From Kordiimonadaceae bacterium (GTDB taxonomy: Bacteria; Pseudomonadota; Alphaproteobacteria; Sphingomonadales; Kordiimonadaceae): DNA of 16,515 bases. Positions 13,776 through 16,515 of the stretch are shown one piece after another (the first letter of the stretch is position 1; each line of letters opens with the position of its first letter). The position numbers were made by a program, and so were the translations under genes. The DNA lies in NCBI GenBank assembly GCA_014238195.1, contig JABABO010000225.1:1-16515 (forward strand). Reading direction: 5' to 3'. The notes beneath the pieces were generated by a model. The model was not told the DNA's origin and did no database searches. It saw only the letters and a list, made by a program, of their open reading frames with translations.

Positions 13776-16133
13776 ATGACAGATAGCAAAAAAGATCCAT
13801 CGAATATGAATTCTGGCCTATGGCCGGGCAAAGTTTCTTTGCCCAGTCGTCGGTTAGCGCGGTTCATGTTGCTGGCCCGTAAAATAAACCTTGGAAATCG
13901 TTTTGAAATAATTTTATCGGTTCTGGCTGTTATTGCTGCAGTGATTACTTTTATCGCCATGTCTCGTAAAGATGCACCGTTTGATATTACATCTGGGCGC
14001 ACCATGACAGTGCTGCTCTATATCAATTTGGTCCTATTGCTTGCCCTCGGGGCTTCGGTTGGTCGGTGGTTCGTTCGTATTTGGCTGGCGCGGCGTTCTG
14101 GGGCTGCGGGGTCGCGTTTGCATACCCGTGTCACAGGCGTTTTCATTGCGATTGCCATTTTCCCGCCCATCATTATGGCTGTTTTTTCTTTTTTGTTTTT
14201 GGAGTTTGGTATCAGAACATGGTTCAGCGAAAAAGTTCGTACCACATTGAATAGTTCGCTTGAAGTTGCGGAGGCTTATTTGGTCGAACACCGCGCTACG
14301 ATTGAACAGGACATGGTGGCGATCGCGATTGCTTATAGCAATATGGATGCCATAGAGCGCATCAATTTGGCCTCGATGCAACGTGTTGCTGATAGTGCTT
14401 TGTCGACACGTTTGCTGTCAGAAGTCATTGTTTTTGAGGAGCGTGATGGTCATGGAAGCTACCTAGCGAGCGCGTCTCAAGGCTTAGAGCTAACAACATC
14501 CCGCATCCCAGATGATTATATAAACCGTGTGCGTCGCGGAGAAATCGTCATTGCATCTAATCAGGCCGATAAAACTGTTATCGCCATGACACGGATGTAT
14601 AGCTTTGCTAATCCAACATATTTATATTTAGCGCGCGATTTGAACCCACAGGTGCTTGGCTATCTTGAGAGCACCCGAAATGCTGTGCAAAATTATGAAA
14701 CCCTTGAGGGGCAACAAACGAGCGTTCAATTACAGTTTTCTGTTGTTTTTATCATAATTTCCTTGTTGATTCTTTTGGCAGCAATTTGGGTTGGGCTTTG
14801 GTTTTCATCACGGCTGGTGACCCCATTATCGCATCTGGTTAATGCTTCTGAGCGCATCGGGCAGGGCGATCTTGATGTAAGGGTCCCAAGTTTACCAACA
14901 GGTGATGAAGTTGGTACTTTGTCCCGCGCCTTCAACCGAATGACTGATCAAATCTCTCGGTCACAAGATGCCTTAGTAGAAGCCAATTTAGAGCTGGATG
15001 AAAGACGCAGGTTTCTTGAGGAAGTCCTTGAAAGCGTATCAGCAGGTATTATCGGCCTGACAGCTGATACAGGTGTGTATTTACCCAATAAATCTGCTCT
15101 AAAATTGTTAGGTGTTCAGGCTGGGGACATTATGTCTGTTCCTTTGGGCCGTGCAGTGCCCGAGTTTAGCCGTTTGATAAACCTCGCTACACATTCGGAA
15201 ACAAGCTTCGTACAAGACCAAATTGCCTTAGATGTTGGTGGCGAAACATGTATTTTACTTGTACGCATCACGGCCCAACGGGGGGTAGATGGGTTGTTAC
15301 AAAGCTATGTGGTGACATTCGATGATTTAACGGATCAGTTAGCAAACCAACGAACAGCAGCTTGGTCTGATGTAGCCCGACGCATTGCTCATGAGATCAA
15401 AAATCCGCTCACACCCATTCAGCTTTCCGCAGAACGTTTAAAACGAAAATATTTAAAAGAGATTGAAACCGATCCTGCAATTTTTAGTCAGTGCACAGAC
15501 ACAATCATTAGGCAGGTGGGGGACTTACGCCGTATGGTGGATGAGTTTTCTAGTTTTGCACGTATGCCAACACCACTTTTTAAACATACGGATGTTGTTG
15601 ACCTTATTCGTCAATCGGTATTTCTGCAAAATGTCGCGCATCCCAGTGTGACTTTCACAACAGATTTGGATGCGATTAAAGTATCTGTGTTGTGTGATGG
15701 TCGTCTTGTGGGGCAAGCGTTCACAAATCTCATTAAAAATGCTGCAGAATCTGTTGTTGCGCGCATTGAAAATGATAAAATGTCCGAAAATAAATTAATC
15801 GAGAGTGAAACAATCGAATCTGGGCATGTTGGAATACGGTGTGAGCAAAACGAACATGAAACAGTCATAATCGTGAAAGATAATGGTATAGGATTGCCGC
15901 AAGGCCACAAAGATCGATTGATGGAACCTTATGTAACAACTCGGACAAAAGGAACGGGACTTGGGCTAGCGATTGTACGCCGTATTATGGAAGAACATGG
16001 GGGGACTGTTCGTTTATATGATCGCAGACCTATAGGTGCACGTGCTGTGATGACATTTAATCATAGTGCGCTAGAGGTCAGAGCTGAGCGGTCTCGCAGT
16101 CATAATGAAGATAGTAAAAACGCCGCAGAATGA
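13776..16133 (+). CDS. ntrY: Membrane sensor histidine kinase NtrY
   Basis: NtrY is the inner-membrane kinase paired with NtrX, linked in this class to nitrogen metabolism and, in some species, to redox or envelope control. The 785-residue protein has three N-terminal membrane helices (about 44-62, 76-98 and 119-144), a periplasmic region of roughly 175 residues and a fourth helix (about 321-345). A HAMP linker (about 346-400) is followed by a PAS-like domain (about 405-520). The kinase core has H539 in RRIAHEIKNPLTPIQLSAERL, N-box FTNLIKNAAES, DNGIGLP and GTGLGLAIVRRIMEEHGG. All kinase motifs are intact. The frame extends upstream to a TTG at 13737, but ATG at 13776 is preferred because the extra 13 residues (MWNSCCKYASYSV) do not look like a family N-terminus; no start has a strong Shine-Dalgarno. 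It follows ntrC and precedes ntrX by 57 bases. Confidence 0.93.
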   Translation: MTDSKKDPSNMNSGLWPGKVSLPSRRLARFMLLARKINLGNRFEIILSVLAVIAAVITFIAMSRKDAPFDITSGRTMTVLLYINLVLLLALGASVGRWFVRIWLARRSGAAGSRLHTRVTGVFIAIAIFPPIIMAVFSFLFLEFGIRTWFSEKVRTTLNSSLEVAEAYLVEHRATIEQDMVAIAIAYSNMDAIERINLASMQRVADSALSTRLLSEVIVFEERDGHGSYLASASQGLELTTSRIPDDYINRVRRGEIVIASNQADKTVIAMTRMYSFANPTYLYLARDLNPQVLGYLESTRNAVQNYETLEGQQTSVQLQFSVVFIIISLLILLAAIWVGLWFSSRLVTPLSHLVNASERIGQGDLDVRVPSLPTGDEVGTLSRAFNRMTDQISRSQDALVEANLELDERRRFLEEVLESVSAGIIGLTADTGVYLPNKSALKLLGVQAGDIMSVPLGRAVPEFSRLINLATHSETSFVQDQIALDVGGETCILLVRITAQRGVDGLLQSYVVTFDDLTDQLANQRTAAWSDVARRIAHEIKNPLTPIQLSAERLKRKYLKEIETDPAIFSQCTDTIIRQVGDLRRMVDEFSSFARMPTPLFKHTDVVDLIRQSVFLQNVAHPSVTFTTDLDAIKVSVLCDGRLVGQAFTNLIKNAAESVVARIENDKMSENKLIESETIESGHVGIRCEQNEHETVIIVKDNGIGLPQGHKDRLMEPYVTTRTKGTGLGLAIVRRIMEEHGGTVRLYDRRPIGARAVMTFNHSALEVRAERSRSHNEDSKNAAE

Positions 16134-16176
16134 AATATATAATAGTTTAGAAAAAGACTTAGATACAGCAGATAAC

Positions 16177-16181
16177 AGGAG
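16177..16181 (+). promoter_or_regulatory. Ribosome binding site of ntrX
   Basis: AGGAG, nine bases before the ATG at 16191, is among the best Shine-Dalgarno matches in the window. It fixes the ntrX start, which would otherwise rest only on a partial frame. The rest of the 57-base ntrY-ntrX gap is AT-rich and shows no hairpin or convincing promoter. Confidence 0.75.
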
Positions 16182-16190
16182 TTGCCAAAA

Positions 16191-16515
16191 ATGGCATTAG
16201 ACATTCTTATCATCGACGATGAAGCTGATATTCGCGAATTAGTAGCGGGTATTCTGGAAGATGAAGGTTATGGAACACGTACAGCACATGACAGTGATAG
16301 TGGCTTAGCAGAGATTGAAAAAAGGCTCCCCTCACTGATGGTGTTGGATATTTGGTTGCAAGGTAGCAAGTTGGACGGGCTGGAAATGTTAGAGCTGGTT
16401 AAATCTAGGCACCGAGACTTACCTGTCATTGTAATCAGTGGACATGGTAATATTGAAACAGCTGTTGCCGCTATCAAAAAGGGTGCTTATGACTTTATTG
16501 AAAAGCCTTTTAAGG
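16191..16515 (+). CDS. ntrX: Response regulator NtrX (3' partial; receiver domain only)
   Basis: The frame opens at ATG 16191 after a strong Shine-Dalgarno and runs off the window end after 108 full codons. The visible part is one receiver domain, with acidic residues in IIDDEADIRELV (residues 7-18), phospho-acceptor D53 in LMVLDIWLQGSKLDGLEML, the conserved serine/glycine turn VISGHGNIETAVAAIKKGAYDFIEKPF and switch lysine K105. The insertion-bearing LDIWLQGSKLDGLEML stretch is characteristic of NtrX rather than NtrC, and the gene directly follows ntrY. Full NtrX proteins go on with a sigma-54-type AAA+ domain, commonly of altered GAFTGA motif in this class, and a Fis-type helix-turn-helix; none of that can be checked here. 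It should be phosphorylated by NtrY. Confidence 0.92.
   Translation, partial: MALDILIIDDEADIRELVAGILEDEGYGTRTAHDSDSGLAEIEKRLPSLMVLDIWLQGSKLDGLEMLELVKSRHRDLPVIVISGHGNIETAVAAIKKGAYDFIEKPFK

Noticed and set aside
1..16515. Mobile element, phage, defence or other undescribed system
   Set aside because: Every gene belongs to a recognised core family, all intergenic gaps are 122 bases or less, and no transposase, terminal repeats, integrase, tRNA-flanked junction or repeat array is visible.

Overview
The window is 16.5 kb of densely packed, co-oriented housekeeping genes with no insertion sequences, phage genes, CRISPR arrays, rRNA or tRNA genes. Gene content and order point to a free-living member of the Alphaproteobacteria with fairly AT-rich DNA for that class (GC somewhat below 50% by eye). 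The marks are a PDH E1-beta carrying its own N-terminal lipoyl domain, a fused IspDF enzyme, a COQ10-like gene directly after lipA, and dusB(nifR3)-ntrB-ntrC-ntrY-ntrX in a row. I cannot fix the order or genus.

Region 1 (1-5024, + strand) encodes the whole pyruvate dehydrogenase complex: pdhA (5' end outside the window), pdhB, pdhC and lpd. Both pdhB and pdhC begin with a lipoyl domain, so the complex has two lipoylated subunits. Region 2 (5105-6525, +) holds lipA, which inserts the sulfurs of that lipoyl cofactor, and two bases later a COQ10/RatA-type START-domain gene linked to ubiquinone function. A 43-base stem-loop at 6579-6621 closes this rightward block.

Region 3 (6648-9948, - strand) is a leftward set read in the order ispDF, pgpA, a YeiH-type membrane transporter, then a stand-alone CinA C-terminal (PncC-type) gene. 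These cover the MEP isoprenoid pathway, phosphatidylglycerol synthesis, probable anion export and NMN salvage. Spacings are 4 to 8 bases or overlaps, so it is probably one transcript. The transporter is the unexpected member. Region 4 (10042-16515, +) starts from a 93-base divergent intergenic region and encodes dusB, ntrB, ntrC, ntrY and the receiver domain of ntrX, cut by the window end. dusB-ntrB-ntrC overlap at their stop/start codons. ntrY follows after a 79-base gap with a sigma-70-like promoter candidate, and ntrX follows after 57 bases with a good Shine-Dalgarno sequence.

No stretch over 300 bases lacks a gene; the longest gap is 122 bases. I looked for a new system and do not see one. 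The observations worth checking are small: the transporter insertion, the twin lipoyl domains, the convergent hairpin, two short palindromes in the divergent intergenic region, stacked starts before lipA, and a small repeat in IspD.
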